Assembly (NCBI GenBank): GCA_016928775.1
Contig: JAFGKD010000098.1
Span: 1 to 64,000, forward strand
Length of the DNA: 64,000 bases
Source of the DNA: Candidatus Zhuqueibacterota bacterium
Lineage (GTDB): Bacteria; Zhuqueibacterota; Zhuqueibacteria; Residuimicrobiales; Krinioviventaceae
Direction: 5' to 3'
Part shown: positions 14,471 to 22,438 of the stretch, in pieces
Layout of the letters: each line of letters begins with the position of its first letter
How positions within the stretch are numbered: the stretch's first letter is position 1
The notes under the pieces: generated by a model
Told to the model about the DNA's origin: nothing
Database searches by the model: none
The model's input: only the letters and a program-made list of their open reading frames with translations
Made by a program: the position numbers and the translations under genes

Positions 14471-15784
14471 TTAAACTCCATCACCTGTAAATGAGCGTTT
14501 GCCCTGTATTTTTGATGTGCCAAAGAACGGCATAGTTTTCACTCGGCCATAATAGGTCTGGGCGCTCTCAAACGCCGGCTGTTTTACTGAAGAGAATCTG
14601 GAAATATTCAGCAGCAAACCCACGCCGATCAAATGCGAGACCAGGGCCGAACCACCATAGCTGATAAATGGCATGGGAATACCGGTTGTTGGCACAAGCG
14701 ACAGTGTCACCGCCGCGTTTATAAAGGCATAGAGTGCAATACAAGCTGTGATGCCTCCTGCTAACAGTCGGCCATACTCATTTGGCGCATTCTGCGCAAT
14801 CCGCACTCCGCGAAACAGGATAAGCGTAAAAACAGCGATAACGCCGAGGGTACCGAACAGTCCCAGTTCCTCACCAATGACGCTAAAAACCATATCTTTA
14901 TAGGCTTCCGGTAAAAATTCATATTTTTGCACGCTGTTGCCAATGCCAACGCCAACCGGCCCACCCAATGCAAAACTGATGAGCGACTGTTTGATCTGAA
15001 AGCTTGGCTCATCAACACCAAACAACGGTTTCAGGAATGAAATCACCCGCTGTATCATATATGGATTGAACTGCAAATAGATCAGCGAAACGCCAAAAAA
15101 AGTCATTCCAGTGAGGAATAAAAAGCCCAATTTCACGCGCGCGAAAAACAGCATGCTAAAAGCAATCAAGGTAATCAGCACCGCCGTGCCCAGATCTTTT
15201 TCAAACGCCACCAAACCAACGACCACAGAGATAATGGCCAGGAAGGACAAATATGTCTTCCAGTTCTGCAGCTCATCGTGAAATTCATATAAAAATCGCG
15301 CCAGAACCAAAATCAGTGCATAACGAGCAAAATCGGATGGTTGAAAAGTAAAGCCGTAAATTCTCAGCCAACGCGACGCCTCATCACGCGACGCGACAAT
15401 CGGCAGATTGGTGAACAGCAGCACCAAAAACACCACAGTGATAAATAAAAAGAGTGGCGACAATCCCAACCATCTTTCATAATGTACACTGCCGGCGATC
15501 ACCATGAGCAGCAAACCAACTATTATTTTCGCGCCCTGCTTTTCAATAAAATAGGTGCTACCATCGACGGTTTTCGCCTGATCGCGCAACTCGGCTGCTT
15601 TCTGAGCATCACCGGCTTCTTCTGCTGCATCAGCGCGATTCAGCAATTGTTGCCGAACAACATTGTCCGCCTTGAACGAGCTCGCCGAATAAACGATCGC
15701 CGCTCCCAGAACCACCAGGAACAGGACGCTAAAAAGCAGAATAAAATCGATTTGCAGCCAATTTTTATTGTTTGTTTTCAGCAT
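14471..15784 (-). CDS. ftsW: Peptidoglycan polymerase FtsW (SEDS family)
   Basis: This 437-residue membrane protein polymerises lipid II at the septum together with FtsI. Start ATG 15784 (MLKTNNKNW) is preferred over the GTG 12 bases earlier. Neither has a strong ribosome site. SEDS features: PSDFARYALILVLARFL, the EKDLGTAVLI segment near residue 200, EELGLFGTLGV near 310 and PTTGIPMPFISYGGSALVSH near the end. An extra charged stretch of about 40 residues (AADAAEEAG-like, near 55-90) expands the first periplasmic loop beyond the usual FtsW length. Confidence 0.94.
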   Translation of the reverse strand: MLKTNNKNWLQIDFILLFSVLFLVVLGAAIVYSASSFKADNVVRQQLLNRADAAEEAGDAQKAAELRDQAKTVDGSTYFIEKQGAKIIVGLLLMVIAGSVHYERWLGLSPLFLFITVVFLVLLFTNLPIVASRDEASRWLRIYGFTFQPSDFARYALILVLARFLYEFHDELQNWKTYLSFLAIISVVVGLVAFEKDLGTAVLITLIAFSMLFFARVKLGFLFLTGMTFFGVSLIYLQFNPYMIQRVISFLKPLFGVDEPSFQIKQSLISFALGGPVGVGIGNSVQKYEFLPEAYKDMVFSVIGEELGLFGTLGVIAVFTLILFRGVRIAQNAPNEYGRLLAGGITACIALYAFINAAVTLSLVPTTGIPMPFISYGGSALVSHLIGVGLLLNISRFSSVKQPAFESAQTYYGRVKTMPFFGTSKIQGKRSFTGDGV

Positions 15785-15817
15785 AAATTTTATCACAAAT
15801 AGCCATAGCCATTCATT

Positions 15818-16903
15818 TCATCGCACTTTGAAGGTGGTCAATGCAAGCAGCGCAAACAGGATACCGATGATCCAGAAACGTACGACAACCTTGGGTTCAG
15901 CCCAGCCTTTGAGTTCAAAATGATGATGGATGGGCGCCATCCGAAATACCCGTTTGCCCGTGCGCTTGAACACAAAAACCTGAATGATCACGGACAGGGT
16001 TTCGATCACCCAAATCCCGCAAATCAGCAGGAGCCAGATTTCTTTTTTGATGAGAATAGCGACCGTGGCAATGGCGCCGCCCAATGCCAGCGATCCGGTA
16101 TCTCCCATAAACACCTGTGCCGGAAAAGTGTTGTACCACAGATAACCAAGTGTCGCGCCAAAAAGCGCGGCGCAAAATACCGCAAGTTCACCCGCCTGCT
16201 CGAGATAAAGGATATTCAAATAGCCTGAAAAATTGACATGTCCGGTCACATACGCCATGGCGCCAAAAGCGACGGCAGCAATGGCGGTCAAGCCGGTCAA
16301 CAAGCCATCCAGACCGTCCGTCAGATTGGACGCGTTCGAGGTGCCGGTAATCAGAAAAACCACGATCGGGATATAGAACAGGCCAAAATTCAAATTCACA
16401 TTTTTAAGGAATGGCACCATGGTCACACTTTTTATCGTCGCATCTTCCGGAAAGAAAAATAAAAGACAGCCAACAATGAGTCCCAGTAAAATCTGACCAA
16501 GCATTTTATAGCGGCCGACCAATCCTTTTGGATACTTTTTGACAATTTTCAGCCAGTCATCGAGAAAGCCGATCAAGCCCAAACCAACAGTGACCAGCAG
16601 AACAAGCAGCATATTTTGTTGGCCAATCTTTCCCAGCAACAGCGTTGGCAAGAGTACGCCGAGCAAGATGATAATGCCGCCCATGGAGGGCGTACCGCGC
16701 TTGCTAAAATGCGACTCTGGTCCTTCCGGGCGAATTTCTTCACCAATTTGTTTTGCCCTCAGCAAACGGATAATCATCGGACCAATAAACAGACTGAACA
16801 GCAATGCCAATACCGCCGCTATCGCAGCCCGAAATGTGATGTAACGAAAGATGTTAAAGCCGATCCAGACATCACTGTAGGGTTCAAATAAATAATAGAG
16901 CAT
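15818..16903 (-). CDS. mraY: Phospho-MurNAc-pentapeptide translocase MraY
   Basis: This 361-residue, ten-helix membrane enzyme transfers phospho-MurNAc-pentapeptide to undecaprenyl phosphate, making lipid I. Conserved sites: GFLDDWLKI (the DDxxK motif) near 115, NLTDGLDGLLTGL near 193, the MGDTGSLALGGAIA segment near 266, and the HHHFELKGW motif near 326. It sits between murF and ftsW. The usual murD between mraY and ftsW is missing. Confidence 0.97.
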   Translation of the reverse strand: MLYYLFEPYSDVWIGFNIFRYITFRAAIAAVLALLFSLFIGPMIIRLLRAKQIGEEIRPEGPESHFSKRGTPSMGGIIILLGVLLPTLLLGKIGQQNMLLVLLVTVGLGLIGFLDDWLKIVKKYPKGLVGRYKMLGQILLGLIVGCLLFFFPEDATIKSVTMVPFLKNVNLNFGLFYIPIVVFLITGTSNASNLTDGLDGLLTGLTAIAAVAFGAMAYVTGHVNFSGYLNILYLEQAGELAVFCAALFGATLGYLWYNTFPAQVFMGDTGSLALGGAIATVAILIKKEIWLLLICGIWVIETLSVIIQVFVFKRTGKRVFRMAPIHHHFELKGWAEPKVVVRFWIIGILFALLALTTFKVR

Positions 16904-16911
16904 ATCAGTAC

Positions 16912-18285
16912 CTAGATGGATTCATCTTTCAATGCGTTTACCATGTCTTCCATGTGCATGGCACGCGAGCCTTTTATCAGGATAACGTCGTTTTTCGCAA
17001 TAAATGCGGTCAAATCCGCCATGAGTGAATGACGGTCTTTTGTATAATGGATAAACTTGATATTCAATTGCTTCGCTTTGGCGGCGGTGTGCTGCGTGTG
17101 CTCGCCTAACAGATAAAGTGCATCAATTTGATTGTTTTGTGCCACGACGGCAAGTTTTTCGTGCTCCAGTTGAGAAAATTGTCCCAGCTCGAGCATATCA
17201 CCCAACACGGCAATGCGACGTCCACCCTCACCCGGTGCCACATCCGCCAGGGTTGCCAGAGCCGCCGCGCAACTGCCCGGATTCGAGTTGTAGGCATCAT
17301 CAATAAGAATGTTATTCTTTGTCCGGAGAACGGTCATGCGATGCTCGGCAGATGTCACGGCTTCTATCGCGTTTTTCATTCGGTCGAGCGGGATGTCAAA
17401 AACCGTCCCGACAGTAATGGCAGCCAGAGCGTTGTAAATATTGTGACGACCGGGAATGTTCAGTTGAAACGTTGTCCCGTCGATATCAAAATGGTAGCAG
17501 CCATTTTGCTCGCACCGGAGATTTTTAGCGTGCACATCAGCAGGATACTGGATGCCAAATGTCTTTACCGTGTTTGATGGAAAATGCTGTCGTTTCAGAA
17601 TCGCGTCATCCGCATTGTAAATGGCGATGTTGTCATCGGCAGCAAAATCGAAAATCTCCATTTTAGCCCTGGCGACACCGTCGAGACTGTGCAAAAATTC
17701 CAGATGGGCGTAGCCGATGTTCAGCACCAGACATATATTCGGTTCAACGAGCGAGCTGAGATGGGATATCTCACCAAAATTGGAGGTGCCAAGTTCTGCC
17801 ACCAAAATGTCATGCTCCGGTTTGAGCGCCAGGAGAGTCGCCGGTACGCCGACATGATTGTTAAATGACTTTATATTTTTATGCACGTTGTACTTTAGTG
17901 CTAATACCGCATGCACATACTCCTTGCACGTGGTTTTTCCGGCGCTGCCGGTCAGGGCCACCACCGCAGGTGCCAACTTTGCACGATAAAATCGAGCTAT
18001 ATCCTGATAACTCTTGAGTGTATCCGGCACGTGAAGAACACATTTTTCCGCTGACACATCGACATCAGGGTAATTGTGATCAACCAGAGCGGCAACTGCA
18101 CCATCAGAAAGAGCCTGCCGGACAAAATCATGCCCATCAAAATTTTCGCCGCGCAATGCCACAAACAGCTCACCAGCTTTTACGCTGCGTGAATCGGTTG
18201 AGACACCGGTCAGCTCACCGGTTGAAGCGACACCTGTTGTTCGACAATCAAGGTGTGCAATTATTTCCTGCAGAGTTAACTTCAT
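16912..18285 (-). CDS. murF: UDP-MurNAc-tripeptide:D-Ala-D-Ala ligase MurF
   Basis: This 457-residue cytoplasmic ligase adds D-Ala-D-Ala to the peptidoglycan precursor. ATG 18285 (MKLTLQEIIAHLDC) is chosen as the family-like start, nine bases after the ftsI stop. N-terminal domain VSTDSRSVKAGELFVALRG, ATP loop VALTGSAGKTTCKEYVHA near 118, AELGTSNFGEISHLS near 165 and IDDAYNSNPGSCAAAL near 320 are all MurF-typical. The separate murE that normally lies between ftsI and murF is absent. This protein is a normal-length MurF, not a MurE-MurF fusion. Confidence 0.95.
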   Translation of the reverse strand: MKLTLQEIIAHLDCRTTGVASTGELTGVSTDSRSVKAGELFVALRGENFDGHDFVRQALSDGAVAALVDHNYPDVDVSAEKCVLHVPDTLKSYQDIARFYRAKLAPAVVALTGSAGKTTCKEYVHAVLALKYNVHKNIKSFNNHVGVPATLLALKPEHDILVAELGTSNFGEISHLSSLVEPNICLVLNIGYAHLEFLHSLDGVARAKMEIFDFAADDNIAIYNADDAILKRQHFPSNTVKTFGIQYPADVHAKNLRCEQNGCYHFDIDGTTFQLNIPGRHNIYNALAAITVGTVFDIPLDRMKNAIEAVTSAEHRMTVLRTKNNILIDDAYNSNPGSCAAALATLADVAPGEGGRRIAVLGDMLELGQFSQLEHEKLAVVAQNNQIDALYLLGEHTQHTAAKAKQLNIKFIHYTKDRHSLMADLTAFIAKNDVILIKGSRAMHMEDMVNALKDESI

Positions 18286-18293
18286 ATTGTGCT

Positions 18294-20390
18294 CTATATC
18301 GGTGCTTTGCAAAAGATTTGAATACGTTCTCCTGCAACCACCTGCTCGCCGGCACGAGGATGTTGACGAACCACTGTACCGTGCCCTTGTATTTCAATTG
18401 AAAAATCACGTTGCCGCAAAAGATTGATCGCATTTCGCACCGGCAAATGAACAACATCGGGCACCGAGACGATAGAATCCTGCAGCGCATAGTTGAAATC
18501 GGTGGTTAAATAAACGAATTCATTCTCCGGAATCGAATCCCCCGGCGCCGGCTCTTGCGCCACGATGAGCTCACCCCCACCATAGACTCGATACTCCAAT
18601 CCATGCAACCGCATCGTCCGAATAGCAGATGCTTTTGACAAGCCAACAAGATTTGGTAAACCGAACGAACCATTATCAACGAACACTCCCGATGGCTGAC
18701 GTTCTTGAAAATAATTCAAGCCTTCCAACTCAACGAGGCGTTTGCTGATTCGCTGAAAACACGGGGCGGCTACAGCACCACCAAAGTAACCGCCTTTTGG
18801 CTCGTTGATCATGATATAAATGACAATTTTGGGCTCATTCTTTGGGAAAAAACCGCCAAAACTCGATATATATCGATTGGCCGCATAACCACCGCCATCC
18901 GCTCGGACAACATGCGCTGTACCGGTTTTGCCGCATATCCGCAGACTATCGACCGCCGCATTTAAACCGGTTCCCCGCGTCACGACCTCTTCCATAATAT
19001 CGCGCATCAGCAATGAGGTTTCTTTTGCTATCACGCTGCGTCGTTCCGCGGCAGGATCGTAATAAACGGGTTTGCCCTTGTGATAAATTTCTTTCACGAT
19101 TCTCGGTGAGACATAATATCCGTCATTTGCAATCGTCGCATACATGGCACACATTTGCAGTGCAGTGACCGCAATTTCGTGACCGTAAGAGAATGTCAAC
19201 TGCGAAAATGGCACCCACTCCTTTGGATGTTTCAACATGCCGCTGATTTCGCCTAACAATTCTATCCCTGACTTGGAACCAAAGCCAAAATCAAGGGCAT
19301 ATTGGTGCATGATCCTGTTATCAAAATCCATCGCCATCTTGGCCATGCCAATATTTGATGAGAGCACGAGCACATCTCGCACGGTCAAATCACCATATTT
19401 TTTTGTATCGCGAATCGTTTCACCCATAATGTTCCAGGTGCCGTTCTCACAATGAACGATATCCGTCTCTTTTTTATAGCCGGCGTCCAGCATAGCGGCT
19501 AACATGGCTGGCTTGAATGTCGATCCAGGCTCAAACTGGTCGGTGATCGCCGCCAGCCTCCACGTTCCTTTACTATAGTCGCCATAATGATTCGGATCAT
19601 AGCTTGGCGATGAAAAAATCGCCAATATGTCACCGGAGGACGGCTCCATCATAACAACAGAACCGCCGATTGCGTTATATTCCTCGATTGTACGCTGCAA
19701 TTCCTGTTCAGCAATTCGCTGATAGCGAAAATCGATCGTCAGCACCAGATCATCGCCATGGTCGGGCAAACGAATAGGATAATGTGGATGCGAGAACAAG
19801 CGAGCCCGTCCCGTTCGCTGCATAATCGCAGTTCCAGGTTTTCCGCTGAGCTTTTCATTCCATGCCAATTCCAGACCATTGCCGCCGGCACCGTCGCTCC
19901 GCGTGAAACCAACCACCTGCGCCGCCGTTTTGCTTTTTGGATAGCGACGGACCAAATCATCGCGACAGCCGACAAAATCAAGATTGAGCTGATTGATTCG
20001 ATCCCGTATGTTTACGGGCTGCTTTTTCGCCAACTCGACCCAACCGCTGCCTTTTCGTAATTTTTTGATGATGGACTCATAAGAAAGCCCAATGATTGGC
20101 GACAATCGAGCTGCGACAGCATGTCGATCTCGAATGGAATCCACGTTTGTGACAACACTCACAGCCGGGACATTAAAGGCCAACAGACTGCCATGGCGAT
20201 CGTAAATTTTGCCGCGCTCCGGCTCCAATGTTACAATTCTTGCATGCTGACTGGCAGCATCCGCAACCAGTTTATCGCGCTGAAAAATATGCACGGACAA
20301 TAGTCGAACAGCAAGCACAAGGCTAAAAATGGACATCAGTACTGCAAAGCAGCCGAGCCGTGGATTTTTATCTGACCGTCGTTTTGCCAT
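18294..20390 (-). CDS. ftsI: Septal transpeptidase FtsI (PBP3) with two PASTA domains
   Basis: This 698-residue class B penicillin-binding protein cross-links septal peptidoglycan. It has an N-terminal membrane anchor (about 12-32) and a dimerisation domain starting LEPERGKIYDRHGSLLAFN. The catalytic S-x-x-K is in FEPGSTFKPAM near 287, S-x-N in LSSNIGMAKMA near 350, and K-T-G in RICGKTGTAHVV near 480. Two PASTA modules follow (LPNLVGLSKASAIRTMRLHG and VPDVVHLPVRNAINLLRQRD). C-terminal PASTA domains make it more like the Gram-positive/SpoVD type than E. coli FtsI. Confidence 0.95.
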   Translation of the reverse strand: MAKRRSDKNPRLGCFAVLMSIFSLVLAVRLLSVHIFQRDKLVADAASQHARIVTLEPERGKIYDRHGSLLAFNVPAVSVVTNVDSIRDRHAVAARLSPIIGLSYESIIKKLRKGSGWVELAKKQPVNIRDRINQLNLDFVGCRDDLVRRYPKSKTAAQVVGFTRSDGAGGNGLELAWNEKLSGKPGTAIMQRTGRARLFSHPHYPIRLPDHGDDLVLTIDFRYQRIAEQELQRTIEEYNAIGGSVVMMEPSSGDILAIFSSPSYDPNHYGDYSKGTWRLAAITDQFEPGSTFKPAMLAAMLDAGYKKETDIVHCENGTWNIMGETIRDTKKYGDLTVRDVLVLSSNIGMAKMAMDFDNRIMHQYALDFGFGSKSGIELLGEISGMLKHPKEWVPFSQLTFSYGHEIAVTALQMCAMYATIANDGYYVSPRIVKEIYHKGKPVYYDPAAERRSVIAKETSLLMRDIMEEVVTRGTGLNAAVDSLRICGKTGTAHVVRADGGGYAANRYISSFGGFFPKNEPKIVIYIMINEPKGGYFGGAVAAPCFQRISKRLVELEGLNYFQERQPSGVFVDNGSFGLPNLVGLSKASAIRTMRLHGLEYRVYGGGELIVAQEPAPGDSIPENEFVYLTTDFNYALQDSIVSVPDVVHLPVRNAINLLRQRDFSIEIQGHGTVVRQHPRAGEQVVAGERIQIFCKAPI

Positions 20391-20391
20391 G

Positions 20392-20700
20392 TTAGTCCAC
20401 TTTGATATTTATTTTTTCAGCCGGAACAATCTTTATCTTTTCACTCAGCACACGTCGAATACGTTCGGGATCTTTCAAGGCTTCAATCTCGAGCATCAAA
20501 ATATCACATTCCCGCTCGAGCGCCTTGAGTTCACTGCGCAGATTTTCATTTTGCCGATTCAGGTAAGAAATGGACACATTCTGCCAAACATTAACAAAAC
20601 AGTAAATGCCAAAAAGACCCAGGACAATCATGGCGTTAACCCCAAACTTGAGATTGGCGCGTTGATTCCTGGGCACTACAGCTTTATTCAAGTGACTCAT
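20392..20700 (-). CDS. ftsL: FtsL-like divisome protein
   Basis: This 102-residue bitopic protein has a short basic N-terminus, one membrane helix (about 24-44), then a periplasmic coiled coil (ENLRSELKALERECDILMLE) and a short tail including KDPERIRRVLSEKIKIVP, typical of FtsL. In E. coli FtsL partners FtsB and FtsQ to regulate FtsWI. Sequence alone is weakly conserved, but its place between rsmH and ftsI, sharing one base with rsmH and two bases from ftsI, is diagnostic. Confidence 0.85.
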   Translation of the reverse strand: MSHLNKAVVPRNQRANLKFGVNAMIVLGLFGIYCFVNVWQNVSISYLNRQNENLRSELKALERECDILMLEIEALKDPERIRRVLSEKIKIVPAEKINIKVD

Positions 20701-21626
20701 TATAGTTTCTCAATCACTCTTAACCTGGCTGAGCGAGCGCCGGGGTTGTTCTCCAGTTCTGTTGCTGTTGCCTTGACTAATTTCCGCACAACTTTGATCG
20801 TCGGTTCGCGTCCGCAAACACATTGCGGCAGATCTTTTGGACAGATACACGGATGCGTTTCGCGATAGATAAAATCTTTCACCACGCGCCCTTCGAGCGA
20901 ATGATACTCAATGATCGCCAAACGACCGCCCGATTTTAGTACATCCACAGATTGCGGCAAAAATCGTTCAAGACTGCCTATCTCATCATTGATGTAAATG
21001 CGAAAGCTCTGAAAAACTCTCGCTAGCGACTTTATGATAAATTTTTCGCCAACAGCACGCCGCACGACTGCGGCCAATTCTGTTGTGGTGGTCAAACGTT
21101 TTTGCTGCCGGGCTTTGACGATAGCGTGGGCAATTCGACGAGATTTTCGCTCTTCACCATATCGCCACATAATGTCAGCGATTTTACTTTCACTCAATTC
21201 GTTGATAATTTTTTCAGCGGAAAGACCTTTATCGGCCTGCATCCTCATATCGAGAGGGCCGTTTGCTGAAAACATGAAACCGCGGCTTGGATTTGAGATT
21301 TGCAACATAGACACACCTAAATCACAAACAATTCCGTCAGCCTGACGAATATTGATTGTCCTCAGTAGCTCCTTGAATTCTGCAAAATTACCATGTACTG
21401 CTTTAAATCGATCGCCAAAAGGTGCCAATCTTTGTTGCGCTCTCTCAATGGCGTGTGCATCTCGGTCAATGCCGATCACCAACCCTGTCGCACCCAGAGA
21501 AGTCAGGATCGCCTCTGCGTGTCCACCATCACCCAATGTCACATCACAAAAAATTCGACCAGAAGCCGGGTCAAGAGCTTCCAACACCTCCGCAAGCAGC
21601 ACCGATTTATGAAATGCCTCGACCAC
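20700..21626 (-). CDS. rsmH: 16S rRNA m4C1402 methyltransferase RsmH (MraW)
   Basis: This 308-residue SAM-dependent enzyme methylates N4 of C1402 of 16S rRNA. The start is GTG 21626, ten bases after the mraZ stop. It opens HKSVLLAEVLEALDP, with SAM motifs FCDVTLGDGGHAEAIL near 25-40 and GIVCDLGVSMLQISNPSRGF near 100-120. The C-terminal IIEYHSLEGRVVKDFI is the family hallmark. A Cys cluster (CICPKDLPQCVCG near 270) is normal for the family. Confidence 0.97.
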   Translation of the reverse strand: MVEAFHKSVLLAEVLEALDPASGRIFCDVTLGDGGHAEAILTSLGATGLVIGIDRDAHAIERAQQRLAPFGDRFKAVHGNFAEFKELLRTINIRQADGIVCDLGVSMLQISNPSRGFMFSANGPLDMRMQADKGLSAEKIINELSESKIADIMWRYGEERKSRRIAHAIVKARQQKRLTTTTELAAVVRRAVGEKFIIKSLARVFQSFRIYINDEIGSLERFLPQSVDVLKSGGRLAIIEYHSLEGRVVKDFIYRETHPCICPKDLPQCVCGREPTIKVVRKLVKATATELENNPGARSARLRVIEKL

Positions 21627-21635
21627 AACAGTTTG

Positions 21636-22088
21636 TCAGCTCATTTTTAATTTTTGCCTCAAGCTTTGAATCACTTGCTCTTTCTCAGCTCTGATCTCAT
21701 CATAAACTTCGGGATTCCATATCTCTATTCGGTTTCGAATCCCGATCACCGTCACTTCACCCAAACCTTCCAGATTGGCATATTTGATGAGGTGCGGTGG
21801 CAATGTCACCCTCCCTTGCTTGTCAAAAGTTGTTTCCAATTTACGACCAATGAACTCGCGCTCGATCAGGTCCATCTCTTCCTGCGACAAGTCATTATCA
21901 TAAAAGATCTTTTGAAACTCCTTCCAACTATCGCTGTAATACCCCGTTATGCATGGATCAAAACCACGTGTGAGAACAATGTCGTTTTGTTGCTCTTCCG
22001 GGAATGCCATGCGAAACCGAGCCGGAATAGCGATACGCCCTTTCGGATCGAGTGACACATTATTTCTTCCACTTAAATCTGACATCAT
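21636..22088 (-). CDS. mraZ: Transcriptional regulator / nucleoid protein MraZ
   Basis: This 150-residue protein has two tandem SpoVT/AbrB-type domains, each with the signature loop: DPKGRIAIPARFR near residue 15 and DKQGRVTLPPHLIKY near 90. MraZ forms a ring, binds DNA repeats upstream of its own gene and regulates the dcw cluster, where it is always first, as here. Two in-frame ATGs overlap at the start and either could be used. Confidence 0.95.
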   Translation of the reverse strand: MMSDLSGRNNVSLDPKGRIAIPARFRMAFPEEQQNDIVLTRGFDPCITGYYSDSWKEFQKIFYDNDLSQEEMDLIEREFIGRKLETTFDKQGRVTLPPHLIKYANLEGLGEVTVIGIRNRIEIWNPEVYDEIRAEKEQVIQSLRQKLKMS

Positions 22089-22147
22089 TCACCACAACAA
22101 TGGTTCAATTTGTTTTATTTCACCTAATTTTGCCACTATTCACCTTG

Positions 22148-22176
22148 AATTAACATATTAATTTAATAAAAGTCAA
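22148..22176 (-). promoter_or_regulatory. Possible sigma-70-type promoter for the dcw cluster
   Basis: Reading the minus strand, TTGACT (22176-22171), a 17-base spacer and TTAATT (22153-22148) lie about 60 bases before mraZ. Between this site and the gene, GTG-centred words (AAGGTGAAT, AGTGGCA, AGGTGAAAT) resemble MraZ operator repeats. Their spacing is 7 and 13 bases rather than a regular 10, so the operator call is weak. Confidence 0.4.
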
Positions 22177-22438
22177 GATATTTTTACAGTTTGTTGAATC
22201 GTTTTTTTCTTGCTCTGACAAATATAAAACGTAAAATCAACCGTATTTGCCGATATGGTCTGCTTTTTGCAGTTAAGACATTGTTTTGATTCAAGAATTC
22301 CACCTAAGAAAAGAATTAACAGGATTTTGGCGATGGAGAATAAAAAGCTTTGATTTCAAGTTTGGGTAGGTCTGACAACAACAAGTGTTGTGCTGTTAGA
22401 CAGATTATTTCACTCTAAAACATTTAAAGGAAAAGCAC

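Noticed and set aside
22095..22140. MraZ operator repeats upstream of mraZ
   Set aside because: GTG words are present but spaced 7 and 13 bases apart, not the regular about 10-base spacing of known MraZ boxes. Kept only as a weak note on the promoter entry.
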